A DNA stretch of 64,000 bases from Phylloscopus collybita (lineage: Eukaryota > Chordata > Aves > Passeriformes > Phylloscopidae), in the NCBI GenBank assembly GCA_027886175.1, contig JAJNNQ010000026.1, positions 10,826,001 to 10,890,000 of the forward strand, given 5' to 3'. Below the pieces are notes generated by a model. The model made no database searches and was not told the origin of the DNA. It saw nothing but the letters and a program-made list of their open reading frames with translations. Shown here piece by piece: positions 50,766 through 63,214 of this stretch. How positions within the stretch are numbered: position 1 is the stretch's first letter; every line of letters starts with the position of its first letter. Position numbers and translations under genes: made by a program.

Positions 50766-53403
50766 CCAGAAAATTTACAGTATCAGGAAGAAATTCCCTG
50801 AATGTAAATGTGCATTCCTGATCGGTGTTTCTTCTCTTGGAACCAGCTAGGTAGTAAGAAATAAAACTAAAAGCTAAACCCCAATTTACTGTTTGAGTTC
50901 AAATTGCCTTTTGATAGCTTATCTGAAGGATTTTAAAAGCCATTAAGCTCAGGTCATTTACTTCTGAATAAAAAAGAACAGTGAAATAAAAGTGAAAGGT
51001 AGAGGAAAAGTGCAGAATGAAAAGGAGGTTTACAGGTTTGATAGCATAAAACAGAACCAGAGATGCCCATGGGGACTGCAGTAACAGGAGCTTCCTGAAG
51101 ATTTGGAAATTTCTGGAGAAGTTTGGAAGACTAATGAAGTTAGTAAACAGGGAAACGTGGCTGATAAAGCCTGAGGTAAGAAAACCTTAAAGAAAGATGT
51201 AACTTGAATTACAGCAGGAAGAAATGCCTTAGATGAAGGAATTAATTCAGCTTAGGAAAAGGTGACTTGATGGTTGGTAATGTGACTTGTACTAGAATCA
51301 GTGGACAAAGAAGCCTTCCCTAAAAGCTGGAGAAGGACAGGTACAGATCTGGCCAAAGCCTGCTGGGGCAGAAATACGTCTATAGCTGGGAGTTCCTCTG
51401 AAGAGATAGGACTGGTATGGAGAGCTCATCATTCTCTCTGTTCTCAAATTTTTAGGCAATCTACTCCAATAATTCCTGCAGTGGAAACCACCACGCCAGA
51501 TAGTTGTTTTCATCATTTATTTCCTTGACTATGAACTTGCTATTTCCCTGCTTCCAAGATGCAACAGCGTTCTAAAATTTTATCACTTATGGGCTCTCCA
51601 CCATAACCACATCTTACCTTAACCTTGAGCCATAGATACAAAATGTCTTTAGCAGGGGATCTTTAGAAGCACTGATCTTCCCCAAAGTTAAAGTTTTCTA
51701 TATCTGCATGTTTATCAACATAATGGAATGATTTAAACATTTTAAAAAGCCATCACTTTCTAAAGTTAACTCTGCAAACAATGCTGGAAGCAATAATAAC
51801 TTGAAAGTAATAATAACGCTGTGTTTGGTTGGTAGATTTTTTTATTGTCTAAGCAATAACTAAGCTGTAAGACCTGAATAAATGGACAGTATGAAAAGTA
51901 CTCTGCTTCAAAAGGGATGAAAAGAAAGGGTCAGGCCCCATGTGATGCTCTGAGGCCATCATATTATGCAAATCCCTCAAATCAGTTTGGAAAATGTAGT
52001 TCCCACAGCATACAAATTAATGAAATTTTCATTGGCCTGTGCCCTGAATTCAAAATCAAATAAAATTAAACCCTTTTTAATGATGCCTTAAGGTAGAGTG
52101 CTCATATCTTTAATTTCTGCTGACATATGTATCTTGAGGTTCTGTTTCAAGACTTCTCTCAGCTTATTCATAGAGTGCAAATCAAATCCATGAGTCATTA
52201 AAAGCTTATTGAATGACAAAATCAATGAATCAAACAATGTCCTTAGGTAACTAGACAGAAGAAATTACTGCACACAGAGCCTTTCTTGCATAGATGTCCA
52301 CATAAAACCGGTACAGAAATCAGTCATGTGATCCTGTGACTGAAACTGAAGAGACACACAGTCCATTTTTTTAGGATAGAAAATCACCCAAGTGTTAGAA
52401 GAAGACTACCCAGCAGAGCGTAAGCTCTACTATTTATATATTAAAAGAGAGATGTCAAATAATGCTTCATTCCTAAAACACTACCTGGTGAATGCATCTA
52501 AGGCCAGTAGGGGAAGAAACCAATCCATTGTGCTGGTCTTGGACTTTGGATTTTTAACATAAGTTTCTCAATCCTGGCTACAAGAAGAAAATTAGGTCTC
52601 TTTTCAGGCTCTAGCTTCTGATTTTGGAAACATGCCTGTATATGATGGTAAGCTGGTGAAACAGCAAGAGCTTCAAGTGGCCATCTGCAGATCCAGGGAT
52701 GTGCATTTCCCCTGCATAAAGCCCATCATGTTTTGCTGCTAGTAAGATAGGAGGATGTGAAGGGAATGTTTTACCTCCTTCACCACCCTCCAGACACCAG
52801 CAACCTGCAGCTGATGTGTTTCTTTAGAGCACCTCCACTGAGAGTTCAATATTTGACAGTTCAGACATGGGAGTGGTCTTCAAATGACTGATCATCAGAG
52901 GGGCTGTGATGGTCACCTCTGAAAAGAGTGGCATATGAAGGTGAAATGGCTTTTCTAAAGCAATGAACAGCCCCATGTGCATAGGACTGTGCAAATATTA
53001 CAATTCACAGGGCTTTACCATACTCAAAATTTTGATTGCACAGTCTAGGGAAGCAAGTTGCTTGAGGTGACTGCAATATATTATGGCAATGACTCCAAAA
53101 AAACACAACAAAATGTATTGAAAGGCTGAAAGTTATTTAAAAATACCAAGCTGCTTATCCAGGCAAAATTTTTTGTTAGACTCAGTTATCAGTGTCTTAC
53201 ATAAGGTGTCTACTGTTAATGGAGATTAGATCTTCCTTGATGCATGAAAACACAGAACTGAAGAACTAAGTCTGGAGAAAGCGTTGTGGCAGAAAGTGAA
53301 GGTAAAGTTCTTATTGTCTCCCTAAAAATCTCTAAGCCTTTTGTTATAATTTCAGTCCCATATATTTGATCGGTCTTCATATACAGCATCCAAATACTCA
53401 CAA

Positions 53404-53430
53404 GGAAATAAATAAATAAGTAAATAAATG
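53404..53430 (+). repeat. (AAAT)n microsatellite
   Basis: Six AAAT units with one G interruption, in intron 2. Confidence 0.88.
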
Positions 53431-54908
53431 TGAGCATTCTGGAACAAGAAAGACCAAATGATCCTAACAGTAGAGAGGATAAATCCACTGGTATCTTTTC
53501 CAGCCTTTTATGGAATTTTTTACAATAGAGCATATTGTCGTGTAAGTGATTTGTCTTTAAGCGTTCGGGTTTACAGCTGAGCGGAAAGGTTGGAACAGAT
53601 TTGGCAGTTCTGCCCAAGAGGATAATATGTTCCACATGGTTGCCAAGGCTGGTCTGGAGAGTTGCCAGTGGGTCTACAACCATCCATCAAACACAAGCAA
53701 AAAGCAGTAGGGAGCTAGCAAAACTCCCCAGCTCATTAGGTACTTCTCCTTCCACAAAGAGCCTTGCTGCTTAAAGCTCACTGCGTCTTTCTGTAAAGAT
53801 GAGCTGCAGATATCTACACAGAATTGGTTGACATATGTTTGAAAATTTAACCAGAACACAGTATTAGAACACATTAATGGTCAAAAACATTAGTGTTAGT
53901 AACACATTTTCTCAGGTGTAGATATTTCCCTCCCTCTTAGCTATGTTTAAACTTAGCATTTGTTGTCCTACCCAGTTTACTGTTGAAAACATGCAACAGT
54001 GGCCCCCAATATGTGACCACTTTGTTTCCACTCCTGCACAGCTGGTGTAAGAGGCACAAAGGAACTCAGGCCAGGACGGCAAGGAGGGGCTGCTGCTGCT
54101 CTCCCACCTGCTCAGCCACATTTGTCACAGTTGGCTACCACAAGTGATGGGTTGAGAAAGTAGCAGGCCAGGTGCATTTGGCAAGGCATCATCTCCCACT
54201 TCACTACAGGACAAGGTCTACAAATCAAAACTTTGACATAGAGGGAGTATTTTGACCCAAAGCACACCAGGAAATGAGTTTTGTAGCTATTCTCTCTTTT
54301 TGTTTTCTGCTTAGACAGGTGTCTTTACTTTAGTAAAACTTAGTATTTAGCATAATACTTTATGTTTACTTTAAGTTCCTTATCTCCCTCTTCCATATAA
54401 AATTCTGAAAACACTGCTTCTCACCCACAAATGGCTAGAGAGAGAAAGCTTGAAAACCTAAACCTCAGAGATGGAAAAGATAAAACATGTACAACTCTTG
54501 GCTTACAAGTCACAGTGCTGCGCTCCTTTTTTTTAGTATTATTGTTTTGGGATAGCAACAAATTCTGGTATGCTGGCATAGGCAATGCTGTGCAGTTCTC
54601 TAACCTCAGATACGAAAACATATATGAGAGGAAGTCTAAATCTACCTCCAAATACAGACTGCACAGCCATGTAAGCCACCTGCATCTCTTTGCCTATATA
54701 ATTTATTTCTCCTTGTGCAATCTTCTGCATTAACAGTTGTTAAAAGACTATCTCTCAGAAGGACAAGTCATAAGGGAGAAAAAAGCTAAGCAAACCAACA
54801 ATTCCTGATACATTGCAACAATAACTGTTTTCCTCTCCAGAGTAATAAGATTGTCAAGGTTTGAAGACCCTTTCAGGTTTAACAGACAATATTTAAGACT
54901 CTGTTATT

Positions 54909-54930
54909 GGGGTGGGGAGGGAGGGGGTGG
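54909..54930 (+). other. G-quadruplex motif in intron 2
   Basis: Four runs of 3-5 G separated by single bases (GGGG-T-GGGG-A-GGG-A-GGGGG), then TGG. Single-base loops favour a very stable parallel quadruplex. It is on the LAMA4 sense strand, so it would be present in the pre-mRNA. Confidence 0.8.
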
Positions 54931-57750
54931 TGTGATTATTTGTGCTTTTAGTGAGCATTTGTTGTTGTACTAACTCCCAGAGGCAGGGCTGAGTATTAAA
55001 TTTTGATTGCTCCTGGAGAGTCTCCATGCCATCCAATATTAGATGTCTAACAGGTTCTCTTCACCACTGTGGCAGGTCCTGTCTAACTTTAGAGGGTACA
55101 CAGGGAACCAATCTGCTACGTATTTCCTATGGAGAAGGTCCAGACTGCCTAAATTGCACTTTGTTAACCCTCAGATCAAATAATTTCCCTAAAACTACAT
55201 AAATGGCAGATTTAATGCAGCAGGTGCCTTTGAGGACCATCAGAATGAACTCTTTTCTTGCAAATTCAGGTGCCTAAATGAAGTTGGGGCAGTTTCATAC
55301 CTTAGTTTTTTACTTATAATAATTTACACAAGTATGCTTGTCTTGTGCTGGGAAACTTGTCCTAGTACTATTGCCTGAAGAGAATCAACAAACTTTTCAT
55401 TATTATTTCTGCACAAATATATCTACTGAGAATAACTGCATCACATATTCTTGCTCTTAGAAAACTAGTTCCAGCTTTACTTTCCAATCAAATGGGTCTA
55501 GGAGCTCAGTGCTGATAATCATTTCCAAGTAATGCCACACCCCCCCACCCACTCATGGCACCATTTCATGTTCTTTTCATGTGTGCACAAATAGTTACAG
55601 TAAGAGCCAGCTAAAAATGCTCACACTGATTGCTGTCACTCAGTCAGAGTGCCAGAGCAGAGTAGTAGGACCAGATAAGACATTTTCTTACACAGGCAAA
55701 TACAATCCAGCCACTCTGTCATCAGACAAGCTGCTGGTGTACCGATGGATGAATGATTACATGCTGTAGACTCATAGAGAAGCCATGGTAAGCCAGGCTG
55801 CTATTGATAGTCCACTCAAAATGATCCACTGAGAAGCAAAACACTTTTGTCAAATTGCCACACCAGTGTCACCCAATGCTGAGAATCACCCATGAGCTGC
55901 AGGGAGGATGTTCTCCCTGCCTTCAGTGATGTCTCTGGGGCTTAATGCACTCAGCAGTTTAGCTGGAGTTGCAAAATAATGGAACATAAAATATAAGGCC
56001 ACTTTTTCTTCCACTGTAAAAAGATGGTTCTAAATACCCACAGAAGTTCTGTCTGGCTAAATAAGATAAAGTCACTTTTACATAACCAGAAAACCACAAA
56101 AGTCCACTCAGATAATGGGGTATCTGGGATAAAAGAGCCTTTTCTCACTTCCCTTTGGTTTAGAAGGTGTAAAACTGCAGATTCAAAGAGCAGCATTTGA
56201 TGTCCTGCTCTGTTCATTGCAGTCATATTTGAGCTTTGGAAACCAGTAGCAGATTCACTCTGTTAATGCCCATGTGCTGTTTGGAGAGCTGAGGATAAAC
56301 AAGGTGAAGTGCATTGATCAAACACAGTGAAGGCTACAACCAAACATACCAGAGGCCTCTCCCAGTGCTTCATACAAAGGGTGGTGGCTCAAGCACTCAA
56401 AGTGCTCTGCTCAGTGCCCACACTCTACTGTCTCTCTGGTGGTATATTAACATCACTTTTTCATTGGATAATGACAAATGCAAAATATTTTTAAAACTGT
56501 ATTAGCCTTCCATTAGCCTTCTGGCTCTCACCATGTGCCCTGTGATTAGTGTACTTCTTTCCTCCTCCTCCCCTTCCTCCTATTCAAACTTCCTCCTAGT
56601 ATTCTCTCTTTTTAGAGGGTCTTAATTAAAATAACCTTCGGGTATTCCATACACTAAATATTTTATTCCTTAAAGCAAATATGACTAAGTAAAACCATCC
56701 TTAGCTCTAAAACTACTAATGGTTAATCTATATAAAGATCCATGGAATAAAAATTGACTTTTTTTCCTTTTTCTCATCACATTCTACTTGCTGTAGAGTT
56801 CTCTGGCCAAATGACAGCCTTGTACAAAAAATAATTTCTGGGCAATGGGTTCTCCATTACTATAAAGCATGCAGCAAGCAAGGCAAGCAAAGTCTTCTAG
56901 AATCAAAAAGAATCTGAGTCTGTAAATGATGAGTCCTAGTTGGGGATCCTTTATGGAATTCAAATAAGAAATATTGGTTAAAAAAAATCAGATGTGTTTT
57001 CACAAGCAAAACCAAAAACATCAGTGTTGCCAGGGTAAAATTCTGCCACTAAATCAAAGTCACAACATGTGGATACAAAACTAATTTAGGAATGCCTGTG
57101 CAAGTGAAGCTTGACTATCTATTTTCATTACATGTCCTCCCTAATCACATTCCTCTCTTCTCATACTCATTTCTTCAAAGAACACACCATGTTTGGAGAA
57201 CAAAGTGGGTTTCAAATCTGCAGGGGCTGCTGCAGGTGAAGAGTTGGTTAGCTGAGCTCACCCACCCCACCTCAGCGCTGTGGAAGAAGTTCCAGCCACA
57301 GAGACACCAAGGTGCCCCTTGCCCCAGGCTAGGGAGCTCATTCCCATTTGGAGCACTCCTGAAATCCCACACACAGCTTCCCTGACAGCTCCTAGCTCCT
57401 GGGCCAGGTAGCACAAGAGGTCCCATACAGGGCCCAGCTGAATGTCTCTGCAGCCTTCAGATGTATGATCTCCAGCAGAGGCAGTGAGAGGTCTAGGCTA
57501 GGAGAGAACCTAGACTGGCCCATTTCTCAAGTCTCTGTTTTGTACTCCACCATCAGCCACAACTGCTCTATTAGAGAATGTCACAGGGTACATACCTCCT
57601 GAGTCCATTTATAAATCTTTTGCCCATTAATTCATTGCCCTAAGGAATCCCTTTTTGTCCCTGCAAGTACTCTTGCCTCCTGGCAGCAAGTAGCAGAAGT
57701 CTATGTTTTGTGTAGGGAAGTATCTTTTCAACTCATTGCCCCTCAATTCT

Positions 57751-57816
57751 TGTATTCTAGAATTTGGATGAACTATTGTATTGCAGAATTTGGGTAAACT
57801 CCTGTATTGCATTCAG
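57751..57816 (+). repeat. 26-bp tandem repeat, about 2.5 copies
   Basis: TGTATT begins at 57751, 57777 and 57803, an exact 26-base period. The first two units share AGAATTTGG. Confidence 0.85.
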
Positions 57817-58650
57817 CTTATTCAGAAATTTTTGAATTATATATAACCCAAATACACCCTCCTGCCTTTCTGTTCCAGCTGAGCAGCCCTACATTTTCTG
57901 TCTCTGTAAGACACAGGTGAATACTGAACAAAAGTCATATCAGCACCAAGGCTTAGGTAATCTCAACAGTGACTCTTCCCAAGCTAAAATGTTACTGCCA
58001 TATCCTAGCCTAACTTCCTACCCTCTGTCAGCTTTCAGTTTGCAAAAGAAACTTTTTTCAAGTGTCCTGGCAACTTGGTCGGCTTTTTGTGGGAGTCCAG
58101 ATTGGTTACACCCTCTGATTCCCCTCATACCCTTGCTTATTTGCACCATTATGCAGCAGCTAGTGAATCAGTTGATACATGTTCATGTACTCAGAGTTCT
58201 CCTTCTTTATTATAGACATCATCATCTTCCCAGGGATGGAAATCACATCTTTCAGTCTGCACTTTCCATGATCCATGGTATTACCTCAGAAGAGGAAAGA
58301 ATCAAGGAAGCTAGCCCAAACCTACAGCAAATACACGCTGATGAGTAGTTCTCCACATGTCTGCCATGGATCTGCTTCCTTGCTGTCTCATAGCTGCTCA
58401 TATCTGTACTGTGTCCATAAAAAGTGCTGTAACAGAGAGTTCTGATTCAGGGACACTGCAAAATTCCTTGCACAACTGCAAGAGTGGAAACCCTTTCTGC
58501 ACCCTTCCTACTCTTCTAAAGTAGCTTGGTGAGACAGCTCCCAATGCTCTTTTCCAGTCATCAAGTCTCAGAAGCAGTCTTCCTGAAATCTGTGTCTTGG
58601 CTCAAGTCTGTTAAGTCTCTTGACAGTATTTACCAGCAGACACTGGGGTA

Positions 58651-58716
58651 TTTTTTGGTTTGTTTGGTTTTTTGTTTTGTTTTGTTTGGTTGGTTTTTGG
58701 TTTTGTTTTGTTTTGG
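58651..58716 (+). repeat. T/G-only tract in intron 2
   Basis: 66 bases with no A or C, made of TTTGG/TTTTG units, about 340 bases before exon C. It is similar in character to 7699-7852. Confidence 0.92.
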
Positions 58717-59059
58717 AGTCATTAAACACCACTCATTACTGGTACATGCAGTTCTAAACAGGACTGGCAGCTACACCTGAGTAGCTCTGGCACTTCTGCT
58801 CCAACACCTGCCAGCCTCATATGTTTGTTTTGTCGTGTACTGCACCTTGTCAACCCTTGCTGCTGGTCATTGTAATCATTTATAGTATTTTTATTTGCAG
58901 TGGTGTCAGCTTATTTGGCTGGATCTGTCAACACCTTGAAAGGTCAAGGTCTGGCATCAGCCCCTCTTCTGCTTCACCAGGTCTTCAGCTAAAGGATCTC
59001 TTTCTGAATCAGGCAGCACCTGCATTTACCTTTCACCATTCTGTCTCTTTGCACTGCAG

Positions 59060-59184
59060 GACTGCCAGAGAAACACAACAGGACAGCACTGCGAGCAGTG
59101 CCCGGACGGCTTCATCGGTGACGCCGTCAGCGGAGTGCCCACCTTCTGCCAGCCCTGCCCCTGCCCCCTGCCAGCACTTGCCAA
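59060..59184 (+). CDS. LAMA4: LAMA4 third coding exon: end of LE1, start of LE2
   Basis: 125 bases (41 codons plus 2), entering in phase 0 and leaving in phase 2. The acceptor is CTCTTTGCACTGCAG just upstream; the donor is CCAA|GTACGT at 59185-59186. It encodes DCQRNTTGQHCEQCPDGF, then a GVPTFCQPCPCPLPALA stretch. These supply cysteines 5-8 of LE1 and the opening C-x-C of LE2. NTT is an N-glycosylation sequon, also present in the human protein (CQRNTTGEHCEKC, from memory). The exon is clearly more GC-rich and CpG-rich than the surrounding intron. The last two bases (AA) combine with the first C of the next exon to make Asn, giving the conserved LANF junction. Confidence 0.95.
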
Positions 59185-59543
59185 GTACGTGAAGAGTCTT
59201 TGCTTCTCTTTGATTTGGGTTGGCTTTGGCCCTTTCCAAGGTGGGCTCAGCTTCCCTTCCTGAATACAGGAGACAATGGCTGCTGCCCTTGACAAGCGCA
59301 GGGGAAAATAAGAGGAATACCAACTGCTCATGTTTATAACCACAGGAAACAGCATTTCATTTAGAAGGTGCAAAATATCTTAAATGCTCATACCAATTCT
59401 TACCAGAGAGGAGTATGAGCAAGTTCAAGTTCACCCTTTCATGTAGAAGAGATTATTCAGTTGCCTGGTTGCTTTTAAAAATCCCTTAAAGAACAATTCT
59501 CAGGAAAGGTGTCATCAGAGATTTATGTGGCTGATACAGACAG

Positions 59544-59570
59544 AAAAAAAAAAAAAAAAAAAAAAAAAAA
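59544..59570 (+). repeat. A27 homopolymer
   Basis: 27 uninterrupted A in intron 3, about 360 bases after exon C. Confidence 0.95.
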
Positions 59571-59828
59571 GACACAAAGTTTAATCCAAGTCACCTGAAG
59601 GTTAAAATCAAACGCAAAAAAAAGCATGACTTTGACTTTGCAGTCCCCTGAATCTACAGCAGCTGGATCTGGTTAGCACAGTGACAGTTCAAAGTGCTCA
59701 AGCACCCTGTGACAGGTACAGTGCCCCTTCAGCTGATGCCCAGCTACCTTTGAGTAAGACTCTGAAGCCTGAGAGAAAACCAAGACCAAGTCAAAGAACT
59801 CCAGATGTCGTGTGCTTTGTGCCTCCAG

Positions 59829-59857
59829 AAAAAAAAAAAAAAAAAGAAAAAAAGAAA
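59829..59857 (+). repeat. A-rich tract
   Basis: A run of about 16 A followed by GAAAAAAAGAAAA-like sequence. Lys- and Phe-rich ORFs here are artefacts. Confidence 0.9.
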
Positions 59858-60600
59858 ATACAAAACTACAAGCCACAACCAGCCATCAGAAACAATTAGT
59901 AACAATTCAGTAATGCAGCTGAAAGAAATTACCAACTTCCTCTTGCTCAGATTCATGCTCTGGGAGAGAGGTATCTCTGCAAATCCCACCATAGGGAGAT
60001 GCTAGTAATTAGTTGCCAAGAGGCTGATGCTGTTTTGCAGGAAGCTAGGTATTCCTCTTGTGTTGTTTCCCATTCTGCTTTCAGCAGGACTTCACAGCGA
60101 AGGGAATTTCATCTTTACTGTATTTGTTTGCTGTTGCTATAGGATTACTCACACAACCTTAAGGTGGGATGAGCTGCGTTTTGCTCAGCTTCTCGGAGCT
60201 CAAACTGGCAAAGGAACAAAATCACTCTGGCCAGATTTCCACAGATCCCTTCTTGGCTTTTGCAGTGAGCTGCAGACATGTGAGAAGGGTCATGGGATGA
60301 AGAACAGCTATCGTTAAAAAACTTCAGCTTTGCCTGGATTACAGAGAAAATCCTTCAGGGACAGTGAAAGAACCTGGCTTTGCTCACATGTAGAAAGGCT
60401 TAGGAGTGAGTCAAGCTTGCAGATGAAGCAGACTATTTCTTCCAGTTTCGGTAGCAGCTGTAATGCCCAAAAAAATTAGAAATACAACAGTCAGAAGCAG
60501 TGCTTTTTCCTTGGAAAAGTGTTTTCTGTAACCTGTTGGGTGCAGAGCAGCCACTTTGGTGTAAGAAGCTGTTCTCTGAGCCATAACCTGGGTTGCATAT

Positions 60601-60630
60601 GCCTGAGGCATTACCACATGAGCCTCAGGC
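60601..60630. repeat. 9-bp GC-rich hairpin
   Basis: GCCTGAGGC (60601-60609) and its exact complement GCCTCAGGC (60622-60630) flank a 12-base loop in intron 3. Confidence 0.7.
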
Positions 60631-62225
60631 TCTACCAAGCAAGGTTGGTCAGGCAAGGTCTGGTCTGTGCTCCCTACTGCTTGATTTGACACAGCATGAC
60701 TGCGTCTGCATTCACCAAGAGCCTGCCCCATCCTGCAGCCCAACAGGCTCTGCAGCAGAGGCCAAGGACCATTCCCTGTTTCAACATGCTCCTTAGCTAG
60801 GGACATTATGCCTCTCCCATTCCAAACCACTAAAGAGAAGGGAAACCCAAACCCAAAACTCAGCAGCGTAGGATTGGGAAGGGAGAACAAATGTTGCAAG
60901 AAACCTGGAAGCAGATGTCTCACCATTAACAGCAGCAAGACTTGGCTTGGACTTAGTGAACCTCAGGAGTCCCTTCATCTCAGAATATTCCATGTTCAAC
61001 AACATTGTCTCTGAAACTACATCACTAAAAGTCCACTTTGCTTCTTTGGTTTTCCCTCAGAAAAGTCCTGAAGGCAATGATTAAAGGAATGTCCCATCCC
61101 AGATTGCTTCATACCCCTATTTAAATGATGTGCAGAAATTGCCTGTTCAGCTTCTTGCATGAGAGAGACCTGACCACAGAAATAGTCTTCAGCTGGAACA
61201 GGAAAAAATAATTGAGCAACATTAAGCTTTACTAAAGCTTCAAGAACTAAATTCAAAGAAATGTTCTTTATTAGATTTTTTTTCAATTTTCCTTCATTAA
61301 TCCTACTACATATAAAGAGTAAGGCAAAACAATAACTCTACCAGAAGCAGAGAAGTGTTAAATGGCTTAAAAAAAGAACATCCAAAGGATGTTGTTTTGC
61401 ACTCTGTTTTACTTTGGAAATAGAATACCAATTCCGTAAACTGACAGACTCACCAGATAGATATTTTTTCCAGGAATTCAGCAGATTTTCTGACCAGACT
61501 ATCCTCATATCTTCTATCCTGGGAACTTTTGGAGTAACTATTGGGCATTACACATGAAATGTAATGTCATCTCTTTGGAACAAAAAAGGGAGGATGGAGG
61601 TTGTTTCACAGTCCAGCAGATGTTACTTCTTTTCAAACCCAAGGGAATTATAAAGCCTTTTTTTCCTTCTAAAAGTTCACAAAGAGTATAAAACTTGAGG
61701 AAGATTTCAGTCTTACTCCATAACTTAGATCCACAATGTGGTTTTTGCAACTACGTGAAGGAATTAGGCTTTGTTAAAGAAGAGGAAGCCTGCCAAACTA
61801 TTATGACTTTCTCAACATGTTCTTGCAAAAGTCACACAGCAGTTAATTTATAAATTCTGTGACAAGAATCTCATTTTATATTCTCTCTGGTTATATCAAA
61901 TGTTTTGAGACAGCAGAGATCCAGACAAATTTTTTGTCTCTGTTTGTCCAGCCAGTTGAGAAATGCTGACAGGAACTGAAATTATGCAGGAATTCTCATC
62001 ACCTTTTAATGCTGTTTGTTGCTGGAACAAACAGTGCATGGATCATGGACTTTCCCATTGCTCTGAGTCTTTTGTGCTGTGTGAAATTGATGCAACCCAG
62101 CCACAGCTGCTCAGCACTGTATGACTGAGGAGATGTGTTTTAGCAACCATGGGCCTGCAGCTGGAAACTGCTGCCACTCACTACTACTCTGGTTGCATTC
62201 TAGTGCTGGCAGAAATTTATTCACA

Positions 62226-62262
62226 CATATATCCAGTTAGTTCCAAACTAACTGGATATATC
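62226..62262. repeat. Perfect 16-bp hairpin
   Basis: ATATATCCAGTTAGTT (62227-62242) pairs completely with AACTAACTGGATATAT (62246-62261), leaving a 3-base loop. It is in LAMA4 intron 3. The stem is too short for a typical microRNA precursor. Confidence 0.9.
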
Positions 62263-63133
62263 TTAGGACTCTATCTCTTCTTTTCCTGTAAATGTATTTA
62301 AGCCATGTCCATCAGCATGTTTGAAATGCATATAAAATTTGCACTTTGCACATCTGGCTACTGCTGTTTCTTGTGTCTCATATTTACTTAAACATTCGTT
62401 AAATCCTGAAAACATAAGAAAACAAAGGAATCCACAAATTAGAATCATGGCAGTAGAAATTATAGCCCAAGCCATTACTGTAGTCAGGATCATTACTTGA
62501 CATGTTGGTGTCAGAAGAGGCCACAGATTCGTTCCAGCTTACTTGGGAAGATGGTAGAGCAGCCTCAGTCACTGTAAACTCAGTTACTCTGAATGAGGAC
62601 AGCATTACTCAGGTCAGTTTTCACTGCTAGGAACTTCCAGATTGGAATTTGTGAAAACTGTAGGATTTGCATAGGAAACTGCTATACCCATTCCAGAATC
62701 TTAGTTCTTGAAGTGCTCACTGCAGAGTCTTCCACAAACAGTATTTTAGCCCTTGGGAGAATAATCAGGAAGCAATTAGGGTCACATGACATACACACTT
62801 AAGTCCCTTATCTAAAGCATCAAAAACCTGTAGTAGTGTGTATCAAAACCTGCAGATGGGTCTCATCCACACTGCAAGACAACAACCTTCATACATATAC
62901 ATCTGTATTTATATAGCTCCATAGCTCTATACACTAATTACTGCTTCCTAAGCTAATTTAAAGTCTAAGCAAGGGATATAATATAAATTATGCAAATTGC
63001 TTAATGCCCATTCAGCAGTGAACAACCAAGAGCCAGAGTTCACATTGACAAATGTCTATACTCTAAAAAATGAACATTCCCAAGTGTCTGTTATTGCCTG
63101 GTATTCTAACTATTCATCCTAATGAAATTCCAG

Positions 63134-63214
63134 CTTTGCAGTCTCCTGTTACAGAAAAAGTGAAAGTGTGCGTTGCGTCTGCAAGGAAAACTATGCAGGA
63201 CCCAACTGTGAAAG
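63134..63214 (+). CDS. LAMA4: LAMA4 fourth coding exon: rest of LE2 (gene continues off window)
   Basis: 81 bases, entering in phase 2 and leaving in phase 2 at donor GAAAG|GTAAGA (63215-63216). It encodes (N)FAVSCYRKSESVRCVC, then KENYAGPNCER, which closely matches the human alpha-4 segment FAESCYRK...CICNENYAGPNCER (from memory). The cysteines fit the second LE repeat. The acceptor CAG is at 63131-63133. A second AG lies 8 bases inside (63140-63141), and using it would break the reading frame, so the upstream site must be the productive one. The next exon is expected to start by completing the Arg codon and continue CAPGYYG, but it lies beyond the window. Confidence 0.94.

Larger units (their letters stand above)
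49389..59059 (+). other. LAMA4: LAMA4 intron 2 (9.7 kb)
   Basis: Phase-0 intron bounded by GTAAGG and CTGCAG. It holds AAAC and AAAT microsatellites, a strong G-quadruplex motif at 54909-54930, a 26-bp tandem repeat at 57751-57816 and a T/G-only tract at 58651-58716. I recognise no other gene or element in it. Confidence 0.9.
59185..63133 (+). other. LAMA4: LAMA4 intron 3 (3.9 kb)
   Basis: Phase-2 intron with GTACGT donor and TTCCAG acceptor. A plausible branch region (CTAAC, CCTAAT) lies within about 30 bases of the acceptor. It contains two poly-A tracts (59544-59570 and 59829-59857), a 9-bp GC-rich hairpin at 60601-60630 and a perfect hairpin at 62226-62262. A 175-codon minus-strand open frame at 60411-60938 is discussed separately and is not called a gene. 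Confidence 0.9.
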
